A stretch of DNA of 64,000 bases from Actinomycetota bacterium (GTDB lineage: Bacteria > Actinomycetota > Thermoleophilia > Miltoncostaeales > Miltoncostaeaceae): positions 54,269-118,268 of the forward strand of contig CAUJCX010000006.1 in the NCBI GenBank assembly GCA_963169235.1, written 5' to 3'. The notes under the pieces are model-generated. The model was not told where the DNA came from. It did no database searches and worked only from the letters and a program-made list of their open reading frames with translations. Of this stretch, positions 1 to 7,830 are shown in pieces (position 1 is the stretch's first letter; the number at the start of each line of letters is the position of its first letter). The translations under genes and the position numbers were made by a program.

Positions 1-2
1 TC

Positions 3-1571
3 GAGGTCATCGGCGCCGCGACCGACGCGGCGAAGGAGATCCTCACCCCCGAGGCCCTGGAGTTCGTCACCGCCCTGCAGCGGGCCCACAACGGCCGCCG
101 CAAGGAGCTGCTCGCGGCGCGCACCGAGCGCGGCAAGCGCATCGCGGCCGGCGAGAAGCCCGACTTCCTGGCCGAGACCGCCGACGTGCGCGCCGGCGAT
201 TGGAAGGTGGCCCCCGTACCGGCCGACCTCCAGGACCGCCGTGTCGAGATCACGGGGCCCGTCGACCGCAAGATGATCATCAACGCGCTCAACTCGGGTG
301 CGTACGTGTTCATGGCCGACTTCGAGGACTCCAACACCCCCACGTGGGACAACACCATGGAGGGGCAGGTCAACCTGCGCGACGCGGTGGCCCGCACCAT
401 CGAGTTCAGCCAGGCCGGCGGCAAGCACTACGCGCTGAAGGACAAGACCGCGACGCTGCTGGTGCGCCCCCGCGGGTGGCACCTCGACGAGAAGCACATC
501 ACCGTCGACGGCGAGCCCATGTCGGCGTCCATCCTCGACTTCGGCCTGTACTTCTTCCACAACCACGCCGAGGCCAAGAAGCAGGGCACCGGCCCGTACT
601 TCTACCTGCCGAAGCTCGAGAGCCACCTCGAGGCGCGCCTGTGGAACGACGTGTTCGTGCAGGCCCAGGACCTCCTGGGCGTGCCGCAGGGCACCATCAA
701 GGGCACGGTGCTGATCGAGACGATCCTCGCCGCGTTCGAGATGGACGAGATCCTGTACGAGCTGCGCGACCACTCGTCGGGTCTCAACTGCGGCCGCTGG
801 GACTACCTGTTCAGCTGTATCAAGAAGTTCGGTCCGTACCCGGACTTCATGCTGGCCGACCGCGGCCTGGTGACGATGACGACGCACTTCATGCGCTCGT
901 ACTCGCTGCTGTGCATCCAGACGTGCCACAAGCGCGGCATCCACGCGATGGGCGGCATGGCGGCCCAGATCCCGATCAAGGGTGACGAGGCGGCCAACCA
1001 GGCGGCCCTCGACAAGGTGTGCGCCGACAAGGAGCGCGAGGCCAACGACGGCCACGACGGCACGTGGGTGGCTCACCCGGGTCTGGTGGCCATCGCCCTC
1101 GACGCGTTCAACGCCGTGATGCCCGACGCGAACCAGATCAACTCGGACAAGCAGAAGGACATCACGGTCACGCAGGACGACCTGCTGAAGTTCGAGCCCG
1201 AGGGCCCCATCACCGAGGCCGGTCTGCGGCAGAACATCAACGTCGGCATCCAGTACCTGGGTGCCTGGCTGGGTGGCACCGGCTGCGTGCCGCTGTTCAA
1301 CCTGATGGAGGACGCCGCCACGGCCGAGATCTCCCGCGCCCAGGTGTGGCAGTGGGTGCACAGCGACAAGGGCGTGCTGGACGACGGCCGCGAGGTCGAC
1401 ATGGCCCTCGTCAACCAGATCGTGGCCGAGGAGATGGAGAAGATCCGTGCCGAGCGGGACAACGACCCGACCGGCGACTACCAGAAGGCGTCCGAGCTGT
1501 TCGTCGAGCTCGTCACGCCCAAGGAGTTCGAGGAGTTCCTCACCGTCCCCGCGTACGCGATGATCGACTGA
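3..1571 (+). CDS. aceB: Malate synthase A, 5' end cut by the window edge
   Basis: Condenses glyoxylate and acetyl-CoA to malate in the glyoxylate shunt (cytosol). The frame is open from base 3 and gives about 522 residues, so only some ten to twenty N-terminal residues lie outside. Recognised from the conserved stretches RAGDWKVAPVPADLQDRR, VEITGPVDRKMIINALNSGA, RPRGWHLDEKH and ELRDHSSGLNCGRWDY, typical of the A-type (aceB) rather than G-type enzyme. An internal GTG at 186 could be taken for a start but coding clearly continues upstream. A strong hairpin follows the stop. Very confident on family; whether isocitrate lyase is adjacent upstream cannot be seen. Confidence 0.96.
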   Translation, partial: EVIGAATDAAKEILTPEALEFVTALQRAHNGRRKELLAARTERGKRIAAGEKPDFLAETADVRAGDWKVAPVPADLQDRRVEITGPVDRKMIINALNSGAYVFMADFEDSNTPTWDNTMEGQVNLRDAVARTIEFSQAGGKHYALKDKTATLLVRPRGWHLDEKHITVDGEPMSASILDFGLYFFHNHAEAKKQGTGPYFYLPKLESHLEARLWNDVFVQAQDLLGVPQGTIKGTVLIETILAAFEMDEILYELRDHSSGLNCGRWDYLFSCIKKFGPYPDFMLADRGLVTMTTHFMRSYSLLCIQTCHKRGIHAMGGMAAQIPIKGDEAANQAALDKVCADKEREANDGHDGTWVAHPGLVAIALDAFNAVMPDANQINSDKQKDITVTQDDLLKFEPEGPITEAGLRQNINVGIQYLGAWLGGTGCVPLFNLMEDAATAEISRAQVWQWVHSDKGVLDDGREVDMALVNQIVAEEMEKIRAERDNDPTGDYQKASELFVELVTPKEFEEFLTVPAYAMID

Positions 1572-1580
1572 TGGACGGCC

Positions 1581-1617
1581 GGCGAGGACCCCACCCACGC
1601 ACCACGGGGTCCTCGCC
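1581..1617 (+). terminator. Perfect 12-bp hairpin between aceB and sixA-like gene
   Basis: GGCGAGGACCCC (1581-1592) and GGGGTCCTCGCC (1606-1617) are exact reverse complements separated by 13 nt. It lies 9 nt after the aceB stop and has no T-run. The right arm ends on the base before the next gene's GTG, so it also covers that gene's ribosome-binding region. Most likely a terminator for aceB; it could also restrain translation of the next gene. Confidence 0.7.
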
Positions 1618-2109
1618 GTGCTGATCGGCCTTCTGCGCCACGGCATCGCCGAGGAACCGGGGCCCGCCACCGACTACCGCGACGCTCCGCGGCGGCTGAC
1701 GCCCCGCGGCGTGGAGCGCATGGAGCGGGAGGCGCACGGCATGCGCCGTCTGGGCATCACGCCGGACGTGGTGCTGCACAGCCCGCTGGTGCGGTGCGTC
1801 CAGACGGCCCAGATCGTGGGCGGCGTGCTGGGCGTGCCACTGCGGCGGCTCGACAGCCTGGCCCCCGGCGCGCGCACCGACGCCGTGCTGGACGCCGTGG
1901 CCGAGTACCCCGACGCCGAGGTGCTGATGTTCTGCGGGCACCAGCCCGACATGTCGCTCATCACCGCCGAGCTCACCGGTGGCGCGATGGTCGACTACAA
2001 GAAGGGCAGCCTCGGCCTGGTGGAGGCCGACTCCCCCGGCCCGGGACGCGGGGTGCTGCGCGCGCTGTATCCCCCGCGCGTGCTGCGCGTGCTGGGCGAC
2101 GAGGGGTAG
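1618..2109 (+). CDS. sixA: SixA-like phosphohistidine phosphatase (histidine phosphatase superfamily)
   Basis: 163 aa. The N-terminus LIGLLRHGIAEE carries the RHG catalytic motif of histidine phosphatases; a second conserved histidine lies in MFCGHQPDMS near residue 107. Size and the RHG-A-E-P pattern match SixA, which removes phosphate from phosphohistidine in phosphorelays or PTS proteins, but the substrate here is not shown. The GTG start is chosen because the RHG strand begins immediately after it; no Shine-Dalgarno is visible because the upstream bases are the right arm of the 1581-1617 hairpin. Confidence 0.82.
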   Translation: MLIGLLRHGIAEEPGPATDYRDAPRRLTPRGVERMEREAHGMRRLGITPDVVLHSPLVRCVQTAQIVGGVLGVPLRRLDSLAPGARTDAVLDAVAEYPDAEVLMFCGHQPDMSLITAELTGGAMVDYKKGSLGLVEADSPGPGRGVLRALYPPRVLRVLGDEG

Positions 2110-2125
2110 TCGGAGGGCGGTCCGG

Positions 2126-2131
2126 TACATT
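2126..2131 (+). promoter_or_regulatory. Candidate -10 box TACATT
   Basis: TACATT fits the TANNNT pattern seen before many genes in this window. A transcript starting about 7 nt downstream would have a leader of about 30 nt before the mini-ORF at 2168, which has a GAGG Shine-Dalgarno. No clear -35. Confidence 0.35.
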
Positions 2132-2167
2132 CGCCGCACCGCGTCCCGACTGTCTTTGAGGTTCCCC

Positions 2168-2215
2168 GTGACCGCACGCCCCTCCCGCACGCCGCTCGCG
2201 TCCCCCCGCCGATGA
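2168..2215 (+). CDS. Putative 15-residue leader peptide overlapping the next gene by ATGA
   Basis: GTG at 2168 preceded by TTGAGGTTCCCC (GAGG about 7 nt away) opens a 15-codon frame (MTARPSRTPLASPRR) whose TGA at 2213-2215 overlaps the ATG of the membrane protein gene at 2212. The downstream gene has no Shine-Dalgarno of its own, which suggests translational coupling. The peptide is Pro/Arg-rich. Expression is inferred only. Confidence 0.35.
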   Translation: MTARPSRTPLASPRR

Positions 2216-2604
2216 TCGCCGCGCTGGGAGCCATCCTGGTGGCCGTCGTGCTGGCCGTGGCCGGTGTGCTGTGGGGCCTCGCGCGCCTGGGCCGCAGCGC
2301 GCTGGGGCTGGTGGAGAGCGGCATCACCAGCCGGCTCGGCCCCCGCATGGGGCAGGTGGGCGCCATGGGCGTGGGCTGGGGCATCGGCCGCTTCGCCGAG
2401 CGTTTCCTGACGCCCATCGTGGTGTGGGCCGTCATCCTGGCGGTCGCCGCCGCGGTGGTCGCGGCCCTCACGTGGGAGATGCCTCAGACCGCCATCGGCA
2501 TCGGCGTCGGGCTGGTGGCCGCGGTGGGTGTCGCGCGCGGGCTCCCCCGCCTGGTGGAGCGCATGATCAAGCGGCGCCTGGCCAAGGGCATGCTGCACCG
2601 CTGA
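2212..2604 (+). CDS. Small membrane protein of unknown function
   Basis: 130 aa with a hydrophobic N-terminal segment (about residues 2-24), a glycine-rich middle (GQVGAMGVGWGIG) and two further hydrophobic segments (about 67-88 and 95-108), then a basic tail (MIKRRLAKG). I recognise no family. It starts at ATG 2212 without a Shine-Dalgarno but overlaps the end of a 15-codon mini-ORF. It ends in CTGA directly before the DMT transporter, so the two are probably co-transcribed. Confidence 0.65.
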   Translation: MIAALGAILVAVVLAVAGVLWGLARLGRSALGLVESGITSRLGPRMGQVGAMGVGWGIGRFAERFLTPIVVWAVILAVAAAVVAALTWEMPQTAIGIGVGLVAAVGVARGLPRLVERMIKRRLAKGMLHR

Positions 2605-2657
2605 CCACGCCCGCGCCCACCGCGACCGCGCCGGGCTCCACGGGGGCGGGCGCCACG

Positions 2658-3545
2658 ATGGCCGCCGCGGCCCAGGTACTGGTGGGCTCGTCGTTCGCCG
2701 CCCTGCTGGTGCTCGACCGCTACCCGTTCGCGCCGGGACAGGCGGCGCGCTACACCGTCGCGGCGCTGCTGATGGCGCTGGTGGCCCGCCGCCTGCCGCG
2801 GCTGCCCACGTGGCGGGACGCGGCGCTGCTCACCGGGGTGGCGTTCTCGGGGCTGGTGGCGTTCAACCTGCTGTCGCTGCACGGGTCCATCCACAGCGAC
2901 CCGGCGTCCGTGGGCGTCGTGGTGGGATGCGTGCCCATCGTGCTGGCGCTGGCGGGGCCGCTGGCCCGCGGCGAGCGCCCCCGCGCCGGGCTCATCGCCG
3001 CCGGCGTCGTGGTGGCGGCGGGCGCCGCGATGGTGCAGGCGGGCGGCGCCCACCCCACCGTCCTGGGCGTGGTGCTGGCGCTGGGGGCGATGGCGTGCGA
3101 GGCCGCGTTCACGCTGCTGGCCGTACCGGTGCTGCCGCGCCTGGGGGCGTTGGGCGTGTCGCTGTGGACGTGCGTGTTCGGCGCCGCCATGTTCTGGGCG
3201 TGGGCGCTGGTCACGGGCGGCCCGTGGCGGACGCCGTCCGCCGACGAGGTGCTGTCGCTGACGTGGCTGACGCTGGCCGTGACGTTCACGGCGTTCCTGG
3301 CGTGGTACGCGGGCGTGCGCCGCATCGGCGCGGACCGCGCGGGCCTCTTCTGCGGCCTCGTACCGGTCAGTGCCGCGGCGACGGCCGCCGTGCTGGGCAC
3401 GCTGCACGCCACCCCGTTGCGCATGGCCGGCGTGGTGGCCGTGGGCGTGGGCGTCACCGCGGGCATGCTGGCGGGGCGCCGCCGCGATACGCGCGTCGCC
3501 GCCGTCGCCACCGGGGTGACGCCACCGCCCGGCGACGCCGTCTGA
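2658..3545 (+). CDS. DMT-superfamily EamA-type transporter
   Basis: About 296 aa, almost entirely hydrophobic, in two five-helix halves as in EamA/RhaT exporters of metabolites or amino acids. Seen: ten likely membrane segments and internal pseudo-symmetry (LLVLDRYPFAPGQAARYTVA in half one, FTAFLAWYAGVRRIGADRAG in half two). The ATG at 2658 is 53 nt after the previous stop and preceded by a G-rich stretch. The same frame is open back to a CTG at 2601 overlapping the previous TGA, giving an extra Pro/Thr-rich N-terminus; that start is non-standard. Substrate unknown. Confidence 0.85.
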   Translation: MAAAAQVLVGSSFAALLVLDRYPFAPGQAARYTVAALLMALVARRLPRLPTWRDAALLTGVAFSGLVAFNLLSLHGSIHSDPASVGVVVGCVPIVLALAGPLARGERPRAGLIAAGVVVAAGAAMVQAGGAHPTVLGVVLALGAMACEAAFTLLAVPVLPRLGALGVSLWTCVFGAAMFWAWALVTGGPWRTPSADEVLSLTWLTLAVTFTAFLAWYAGVRRIGADRAGLFCGLVPVSAAATAAVLGTLHATPLRMAGVVAVGVGVTAGMLAGRRRDTRVAAVATGVTPPPGDAV

Positions 3546-3563
3546 CGGCGTCCGCCCCGGTGG

Positions 3564-3908
3564 TCAGGCGGGGTCTGGGGAGCCGCCGCGTTGCAGCCGC
3601 ACCGCCACCGGGCCGCGGGACGTCGCCGGTCCCGACGCACCGCACCCGGCCTCGCCGCCGGCGGTACCGGACGGGCACGCGCCGCACCCCGATGTGGGGC
3701 ATCCGGACCCCAAGGGCTCCATCGCCACGTGGCCCAGACGCACCAGGTGATCGAGCGCCGTGTCGACCACCTCGGGATCGAGGCCGGTGGCGTCCGCCAG
3801 TGCGGCGCGGCTGTGTGCGCCCGCCTCGAGCGCGGCCACGACCCGGCTGAGCGGCCCTGGGGACGAGGCGTTGGCGAGCCCCAGTGCGTCGGCACGGCGG
3901 TCGCTCAC
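3564..3908 (-). CDS. feoC: FeoC-like winged-helix protein with Cys cluster
   Basis: 114 aa following feoB with a 3-nt overlap. Residues 15-65 look like a winged helix (SRVVAALEAGAHSRAALADA, VVDTALDHLVRLGHVAMEPL), then a Cys-rich segment GCPTSGCGACPSG with a fourth Cys in EAGCGASG: C-x4-C-x2-C-x10-C. FeoC proteins carry such a wing cysteine cluster that can hold an Fe-S centre and are thought to tune FeoB stability or activity. The start is the GTG at 3908, one codon after an alternative GTG. It ends 18 nt from the convergent DMT gene. Confidence 0.72.
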   Translation of the reverse strand: MSDRRADALGLANASSPGPLSRVVAALEAGAHSRAALADATGLDPEVVDTALDHLVRLGHVAMEPLGSGCPTSGCGACPSGTAGGEAGCGASGPATSRGPVAVRLQRGGSPDPA

Positions 3909-5863
3909 CACCACACCCGCCCCACCTGGAACACCAGCACGGCCAGCGCGTACGCGACCACCAGCTGCATGGCGATGCCGAACAGCGTCCAGCGCATCCC
4001 CACCTCCCGCCGCTGGGCGGCCAGGGTGGCGACGCACGGCGTGTACGCCAGCAGGAACACCATGAACGCCAGCACCGCCGGCAGGGGGTGCCCTCCCGAC
4101 GAGGCCGCGAAGTCGCGGCGCAGCGCCGCGCTGAGGCCCTCCTGCCCCGCGCGGCTGGTGTCGTCCAGCGCGTACGTCTGCGCCCACGACGAGATGACGG
4201 CTTCCTTGGCGACGAAGCCGGTGATGAGCGCACCGGCCGAGCGCCACTGGTCGAACCCGGCCGGAGCGAACACCGGTGAGACCTCCGCGGCGATCTTCGC
4301 GTACGCGCTGTCCTCCACGCGCACGCTGCCGAGCGGCGCGTCGCCCTTCACCGGCACTGACTGAAGCAGCCACACGAGGCACACGGTCACCAGGATGATG
4401 CCGCCCGCGGTGCGCAGGAAGCCCCGCAGGCGCACCCAGGTCACCGACGCCATCACCCGCAGGGTCGGCACCTGGTACGGCGGCAGGTCGATCATCAAGG
4501 GCTCGTTGCCCATGGTGCGCCACAGGGTGCTGCGCAGCGCCAGGCCCACGAGCACCACCAGCGCGATGGACGTCGCGTACATCGCGAACACGACGGTGCC
4601 CGCGTTCCCCGGGAAGAACGTCGCTGCCAGCATCACGTAGACGGTCAGGCGGGCCGAGCAGCTGGTGAAGGGCACCAGCAGCACGGTGAGGATGCGCTGG
4701 CGGGCGCCCCCCAGCACGCGGGTGGCCGCGATGGCCGGCACGTTGCAGCCGAAACCGACGATCAGGGGCAGGAACGCCCGGCCCGGCAGCCCCAGCCGCC
4801 GCATCAGGCGGTCCACCACCACAGCGGCCCGGGCCATGTACCCCGAGTCTTCCAAGAGCGCCAGCAGCAGGAACATCACGGTCATCAGCGGCGCGAACGT
4901 CAGCAGCATGCCGACGCCGGCCACCAGGCCGTTGAGGATGAGCCCGTGTACCAGCGGATGCGTGAGGTGCGCGTGCGTCAGCAGCCATCCGGCCGCGTCG
5001 GTGACCGGGCCGGTGAGCCAGCCGTCGAGAAGGTCTTGGAGCGGCGTGACGCCGGACGTGGTGGCCTGGAACACCAGCCACATCAGGACGCCGAATACGA
5101 TGGGGCCGGCCACGGGTGACAAGGCGACGCGGTCGACCCGGTCGCTCCACGTGCGGTGGGCGGTCTCGGGCCGCGTCACGGCACCGTGCACGGCCGCGTC
5201 GACCCACGCGAAGCGCTCGTCGGCCCGCTCGAAGTCGTCCCCGGCGTCGGGGTGCTCACGCGGGGGCGGGATGTCGTGTCCCAGCGCGTCCCGCACCGCG
5301 CCGGCGAGCCCGTCGAGCCCGCGGCGGTGGCGGGGGTCGACGGTCACGATGGGCACGCCCAGCGCCCGCGACAGCTCCGAGGGGTCGACGTGGACGCCAC
5401 GGCGCTCGGCGACGTCGCTCATGGTGAGGGCGACGATCACCCGCAGCGGGTACTCCCGCATCTGCGACACGATGTAGAGGCTGCGCGCCAGGTGCGTGGC
5501 GGCCGCGATGACCACCACGACGTCTGGCCGGGCCTCCGGGGCGATGTCCACCACCAGGGCCCGGGTCAAGGCCTCGTCCGGGGACTGCGGGTCCAGCGAG
5601 TACGCCCCGGGCAGGTCGAGCAGCTCGTAGACCTCGTCCCCGCCGGCGGCGCGCCAGGCGCCGCGGCCCACCTCGACCGTGGTGCCGGGCCAGTTCCCCA
5701 TGGTGCGCCGGGCCCCGGTCAGGGCGTTGAAGAGGGTGGACTTGCCGACGTTCGGCGCGCCCACCAGCGCCACCACACGGGACCCGGCAGGCGCGTGCGC
5801 CCCGCCGGCCTCGTGGCACGAGGGCACGGTCCGCGCCGGCGCCGGCGCGGCGACCTCGCTCAT
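3905..5863 (-). CDS. feoB: Ferrous iron transporter FeoB
   Basis: 652 aa inner-membrane Fe(II) transporter with an N-terminal G domain. Seen: G1 GAPNVGKS (residues 35-42), G2 region NWPGTTVEV (58-66), G3 DLPG (83-86), and the G4 slot VALTMSD (144-150), where Thr replaces the usual Asn of N-M-x-D. The membrane part has two gate-like repeats with conserved cysteines (GFGCNVPAI and YTPCVATLA) as in FeoB nucleoside/iron gates. It lies 16 nt after feoA and overlaps the feoC-like gene. Confidence 0.95.
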   Translation of the reverse strand: MSEVAAPAPARTVPSCHEAGGAHAPAGSRVVALVGAPNVGKSTLFNALTGARRTMGNWPGTTVEVGRGAWRAAGGDEVYELLDLPGAYSLDPQSPDEALTRALVVDIAPEARPDVVVVIAAATHLARSLYIVSQMREYPLRVIVALTMSDVAERRGVHVDPSELSRALGVPIVTVDPRHRRGLDGLAGAVRDALGHDIPPPREHPDAGDDFERADERFAWVDAAVHGAVTRPETAHRTWSDRVDRVALSPVAGPIVFGVLMWLVFQATTSGVTPLQDLLDGWLTGPVTDAAGWLLTHAHLTHPLVHGLILNGLVAGVGMLLTFAPLMTVMFLLLALLEDSGYMARAAVVVDRLMRRLGLPGRAFLPLIVGFGCNVPAIAATRVLGGARQRILTVLLVPFTSCSARLTVYVMLAATFFPGNAGTVVFAMYATSIALVVLVGLALRSTLWRTMGNEPLMIDLPPYQVPTLRVMASVTWVRLRGFLRTAGGIILVTVCLVWLLQSVPVKGDAPLGSVRVEDSAYAKIAAEVSPVFAPAGFDQWRSAGALITGFVAKEAVISSWAQTYALDDTSRAGQEGLSAALRRDFAASSGGHPLPAVLAFMVFLLAYTPCVATLAAQRREVGMRWTLFGIAMQLVVAYALAVLVFQVGRVWW

Positions 5864-5879
5864 CCGTGCCGTAGAACGC

Positions 5880-6137
5880 TCACGCGGCCGTCGTCACCGA
5901 AAGCGACGCCGCCGAGACGCGGTCGAGCGCCACCCGCGTGTCGCCGGTGGCGACGACGCAACCGCCGCCCGCCGTGCGCTGGGTCGCGACCACCCGCGCC
6001 CCGCAGCGAAGACCCAGCTCGGCCAGCCGGCGGCGCACCGCGGGCTCGGCGGCGACCTGGCACAGCGTGGCCTGCTGCCCCAGCGGGCAGTCCAAGAGGC
6101 ACATCGCCTTGTCGACCATGAGCGGAGGGCTTTCCAT
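5880..6137 (-). CDS. feoA: FeoA SH3-like domain protein
   Basis: 85 aa. Shows the FeoA pattern CPLGQQATLCQV, RRLAELGLRCGARVV and a C-terminal DTRVALDR-type strand. FeoA is a small cytoplasmic partner of FeoB. It has an extra 18-residue N-terminal stretch with three cysteines (CLLDC, C) not usual in E. coli FeoA. ATG at 6137 is used; an in-frame ATG at 6119 (MVDKAMC) is an alternative. First gene of feoA-feoB-feoC-like. Confidence 0.85.
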   Translation of the reverse strand: MESPPLMVDKAMCLLDCPLGQQATLCQVAAEPAVRRRLAELGLRCGARVVATQRTAGGGCVVATGDTRVALDRVSAASLSVTTAA

Positions 6138-6146
6138 CGCCCGGCC

Positions 6147-6176
6147 ACACTAGCGCGCGTTAGGTGTCCCTTACAT
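6147..6176 (-). promoter_or_regulatory. feoABC promoter with DtxR/IdeR-like box
   Basis: On the minus strand TAGTGT (6152-6147) is a good -10 box with its expected start point about 3 nt before the feoA ATG, so the mRNA would be nearly leaderless. TTAGGTGTCCCTTACAT at 6160-6176 lies between the -10 and -35 positions and matches about 13 of 19 positions of the IdeR/DtxR consensus TWAGGTWAGSCTWACCTWA, which fits iron repression. The match is partial. Confidence 0.45.
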
Positions 6177-6280
6177 CCGCCGGGGTTCTATCGCGCACGG
6201 ATGTTTCCCAATCAGGGACGAAGCACACCGGCAGAAGGCACCCCAGCGTCATGCCCACGTCGCGCCACCGGCGTGCGGCG

Positions 6281-6709
6281 TCAGGTCAGGATCATCTGCG
6301 TGCAGCGGAACACGGCGATGGGGCGGCCGTCCTCGCGCGTCACGGTGGCGTCCCACACCTCGGTGGTGCGGCCGCCGTGAACGCGCCGGGCCACGCACGT
6401 GAGCACCCCGTCGCGGGCGGTCCCCATGAAGTTCGTCGACAGGCTGACGGTGGCGAAGCCGGTGGCCGTGGCGGGAAGCCCGATCCAGCAGCCGAAACCG
6501 CACGCGGTGTCGGCCAGCGCCACCACGCTGCCACCGTGGAGGAAGCCGTTCGGCGCCATGACGTCGGGCGTGACGCGCATCGACACGCGCACGTCACCAC
6601 CGTCGTCGTCGCCCACCTCCATCGCCATCAGCCCGGGCAGGCCCGAGCGGAACAGCGCCACCAGCTCCTCGCGCGTCGGGCGCGCCGGGGCCGCGCCGTC
6701 GTCGCTCAC
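6281..6709 (-). CDS. Hotdog-fold thioesterase (PaaI-like)
   Basis: 142 aa. Typical of the PaaI/YdiI hotdog family: APNGFLHGGSVVALADTA (the H-G-G segment and following helix with catalytic Asp/Glu position), then TNFMGTAR, a long beta strand LTCVARRVHGGRTTEVWDATV and GRPIAVFRCTQMI. Members hydrolyse acyl- or aryl-CoA. GTG start at 6709 overlaps the previous stop by GTGA, so it is the last gene of the 7702-6281 operon. Confidence 0.86.
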   Translation of the reverse strand: MSDDGAAPARPTREELVALFRSGLPGLMAMEVGDDDGGDVRVSMRVTPDVMAPNGFLHGGSVVALADTACGFGCWIGLPATATGFATVSLSTNFMGTARDGVLTCVARRVHGGRTTEVWDATVTREDGRPIAVFRCTQMILT

Positions 6710-7032
6710 GGCGTGACCGCCGCCCACACCACGGCACCCCCGCGCATCTCGGCCACCAGCGCCCGCCCGTCGGCGCAGCGGAACACGGCGTGCGCGCCCT
6801 TCACCTGCGGGTCGGCCCACGCGCCTCCGAGGCCGGTGAACGCCCGCGCCCGCCGGGACGCCTCCGCGCCGTCGTGGACGCCCTCCGCGTCGATCCACGT
6901 GGCGCCGGAGCGCAGCAGCCCGGCCAGTGCCTCCCCGTCACCGCCGGCCAGCGCCCGTGCGACGGACGCCCTCACGGCCGCGACGCGCTCGGCCCGCTCG
7001 GCGTCGTCGGGATGTGAGCGTGCGCCCGTCAC
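6706..7032 (-). CDS. NTF2-like / SnoaL-type small protein
   Basis: 108 aa beginning TGARSHPDDAERAERVAAVR. The layout, with a helical N-terminus (VARALAGGDGEALAGLL), SGATWIDAEGVHDGAEASRRAR, then alternating beta strands (HAVFRCADGRALVAEMRGG, VVWAAV), resembles NTF2-like or sigma-factor-tail folds. Ligand or enzymatic activity unknown. Linked by 4-nt GTGA overlaps to both neighbours. Confidence 0.6.
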   Translation of the reverse strand: MTGARSHPDDAERAERVAAVRASVARALAGGDGEALAGLLRSGATWIDAEGVHDGAEASRRARAFTGLGGAWADPQVKGAHAVFRCADGRALVAEMRGGAVVWAAVTP

Positions 7033-7424
7033 TGCATGTGCGAGAACGGCTCCACCGAGCGCGCGAACATGGGCAAGAGGTCGGGCGGGAGGATGGCCTC
7101 GGCGCGGTCGACGATGGACGCCACCAGCTCCACCCGGCGTTCGGCCGACTTGTCGCGGATGGCCTCCCAGCCGGCCTGCTCGCCCGGCCGCTTGTCGGTG
7201 GCCAGGTCGGCCATCGTCATCGCGATCTTCTCGGTGGGCCCCATCTGCGACAGCGCCGCGTGGATGTCGACCAGCAGCACCAGCCGGATCCATGCCTGGC
7301 TGCCGAAGTCGCGGGCCGCCCGCAGCCACTGGGGCGACACCCACTCCTGCAGGTCGTCCACCAGCGCGGTCCACTCCGCCGGGGTCTCGGGGGCCTCGGG
7401 AGACGGGTTCGCGTCGTCGCTCAC
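7029..7424 (-). CDS. Conserved-looking helical protein of unknown function
   Basis: 131 aa starting SDDANPSPEAPETPAEW. Predominantly helical, no signal peptide and no certain membrane segment although WIRLVLLVDIHAAL is hydrophobic. Acidic and Trp-containing (LQEWVSPQWLRAARDFGSQAW). I do not recognise it. Overlaps both neighbours by 4 nt, so it is translated in step with the SHOCT protein. Confidence 0.6.
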   Translation of the reverse strand: MSDDANPSPEAPETPAEWTALVDDLQEWVSPQWLRAARDFGSQAWIRLVLLVDIHAALSQMGPTEKIAMTMADLATDKRPGEQAGWEAIRDKSAERRVELVASIVDRAEAILPPDLLPMFARSVEPFSHMQ

Positions 7425-7702
7425 AGGCGCCCCAGAAGCTCGGACTTCTTGGCCTGGTACTCGGCCTCGGTGATGAGCCCCTCCTGGTGCAGCGCGGCGA
7501 GGTCGCGGATGGCGTCGGCCACCGACACCTGGCCCGCGCCGCCGGTCTGCCCCTGGTGCAGCCGCAGTTTCTCGGGTAGACCGACGAAACCGCCCACGTC
7601 CTCGGCGATCTGCCGTGCCATCTTCTTGGCCTGGTCGGCGGCCCGGCCGATCTCGTCGACCATCTCGCGCAGAGCGCGCTGCGCCTCGTCTCGTGAGTCC
7701 AT
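7421..7702 (-). CDS. SHOCT-domain protein
   Basis: 93 aa. The C-terminal 32 residues (DAIRDLAALHQEGLITEAEYQAKKSELLGRL) are a textbook SHOCT short helical oligomerisation domain; the N-terminal half is a charged amphipathic helix (EMVDEIGRAADQAKKMARQIAED). Probably a homo-oligomerising small protein; partner unknown. ATG at 7702 is preceded by TATCGT with a 6-nt gap, so the message appears leaderless. First gene of a four-gene operon divergent from the MarR gene. Confidence 0.78.
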   Translation of the reverse strand: MDSRDEAQRALREMVDEIGRAADQAKKMARQIAEDVGGFVGLPEKLRLHQGQTGGAGQVSVADAIRDLAALHQEGLITEAEYQAKKSELLGRL

Positions 7703-7708
7703 GCCGCG

Positions 7709-7714
7709 ACGATA
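7709..7714 (-). promoter_or_regulatory. -10 box TATCGT for the SHOCT operon (leaderless)
   Basis: TATCGT on the minus strand, then 6 nt, then the ATG at 7702, with no Shine-Dalgarno. Fits the TANNNT-N6/7-start rule of actinobacterial leaderless genes. Confidence 0.5.
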
Positions 7715-7830
7715 CCGCGTCCCCGCCCCGCGGGTGGCTCGCCGCGTCGCACGTGGGGCACTTGGCGGTGCGCGGCAAACCCGCGCGCACGGCGTGGTAT
7801 GCGCGGAGGGCCCCGCCGCAGGCACCGTGT

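Noticed and set aside
186..188. GTG as the start of malate synthase
   Set aside because: The frame is open and clearly coding up to base 3 with malate synthase N-terminal sequence, so the gene starts outside the window.
6130..6280. Small gene upstream of feoA
   Set aside because: No frame with a plausible start or protein-like composition; the stretch is explained by the promoter and the end of the thioesterase gene.
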